A DNA stretch of 7,552 bases, from NCBI GenBank assembly GCA_945867255.1, contig CAMBHV010000055.1, forward strand, positions 1 to 7,552, given 5' to 3'. Source of the DNA: an uncultured Clostridia bacterium (GTDB taxonomy: Bacteria > Bacillota > Clostridia > Oscillospirales > Ruminococcaceae). The position numbers and the translations under genes were made by a program. Shown here piece after piece: positions 7,466 through 7,552 of the stretch; the stretch's first letter is position 1, and each line of letters opens with the position of its first letter. The notes beneath the pieces were generated by a model, which saw nothing but the letters and a program-made list of their open reading frames with translations, searched no databases and had not been told where the DNA came from.

Positions 7466-7552
7466 TTCATTTGATAGTGCGGTATGTCTTTTTATCTTTT
7501 GCGCATTGCTGCGTAAAATTCACGCCTTGAGCGGCGCCGTATGCGCGGCACA
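7466..7552 (-). other. Leader region upstream of rubrerythrin; possible end of a preceding gene
   Basis: No gene can be assigned here. Positions 7466-7519 are AT-rich, as expected for a promoter region, but I find no convincing -35/-10 pair; GATAAA and TATCAA are weak -10 candidates on the minus strand. Positions 7520-7552 are strikingly GC-rich. One minus-strand frame there is open from the window edge to a TGA at 7522-7520, exactly where the composition changes, so this could be the last ten codons of an upstream gene. Other frames are also open, to a TAA at 7494-7492 and to a TGA just before the ribosome binding site. The tail reading is therefore weak. Confidence 0.3.
7497..7518. repeat. 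Short imperfect inverted repeat in the rubrerythrin leader
   Basis: TTTTGCGC and GCGTAAAA flank a 6-base spacer, with seven of eight positions complementary. It lies about 46-67 bases upstream of the rubrerythrin start, where an operator could sit. It does not look like a terminator, as no T-run follows on the minus strand, and I cannot match it to the PerR or Fur box consensus. It may be a chance repeat. Confidence 0.3.

Noticed and set aside
1..7552. Chi sites for AddAB in the window
   Set aside because: The B. subtilis Chi AGCGG occurs on both strands, as any 5-mer would in GC-rich DNA. The Chi sequence of this organism is unknown, so no site can be called.
1..7552. CRISPR arrays, insertion sequences, tRNA or rRNA genes
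   Set aside because: I saw no spaced direct repeats, transposase motifs, terminal inverted repeats or conserved RNA-gene segments on either strand.

Overview
The window is GC-rich bacterial chromosomal DNA with three genes, all on the minus strand and tightly packed. In transcription order they are a rubrerythrin gene (right end), addB and addA. The addB-addA pair is the Firmicutes form of the Chi-regulated double-strand-break resection machine (rexB-rexA in lactic acid bacteria). Rubrerythrin is typical of anaerobes and microaerophiles. Together with the GC-rich, alanine-rich coding sequence and strong AGGAGG-type ribosome binding sites, this suggests an anaerobic Clostridia member, perhaps of the Oscillospiraceae/Ruminococcaceae type. 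That placement is inference; no marker here fixes the genus.

Layout from right to left (direction of transcription). Positions 7552-7452 are the leader of the rubrerythrin gene. It is AT-rich near the gene and very GC-rich in the outermost ~30 bases, possibly the tail of another gene. Positions 7451-6915 encode rubrerythrin, with a ferritin-like di-iron domain and a C-terminal rubredoxin-like domain. Positions 6899-6867 hold a perfect inverted repeat, a strong intrinsic terminator. Positions 6866-6778 are the short addB leader with a candidate -10 element and a clear Shine-Dalgarno sequence. Positions 6777-3499 are addB. Positions 3502-20 are addA, which starts at a GTG overlapping the addB stop by 4 bases. 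Positions 19-1 are the first bases downstream of addA and show no recognisable gene or terminator. No gene-free stretch exceeds about 140 bases.

How the genes work together: AddA (UvrD-like helicase plus RecB-type nuclease) and AddB (inactivated helicase-like fold, RecB-type nuclease, 4Fe-4S cysteines) form one heterodimer. It unwinds and degrades double-strand ends until Chi is met, leaving a 3' single strand for RecA. The overlap fits translational coupling for balanced subunit supply. Rubrerythrin detoxifies peroxide. It looks like a separate transcription unit, so any functional link to AddAB is only thematic (oxidative damage and its repair).

Both add genes look full length, with all key motifs present. 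I found no tRNA, rRNA, mobile element, CRISPR array or evidence of a novel system; this is an ordinary housekeeping region and the findings are small-scale points.
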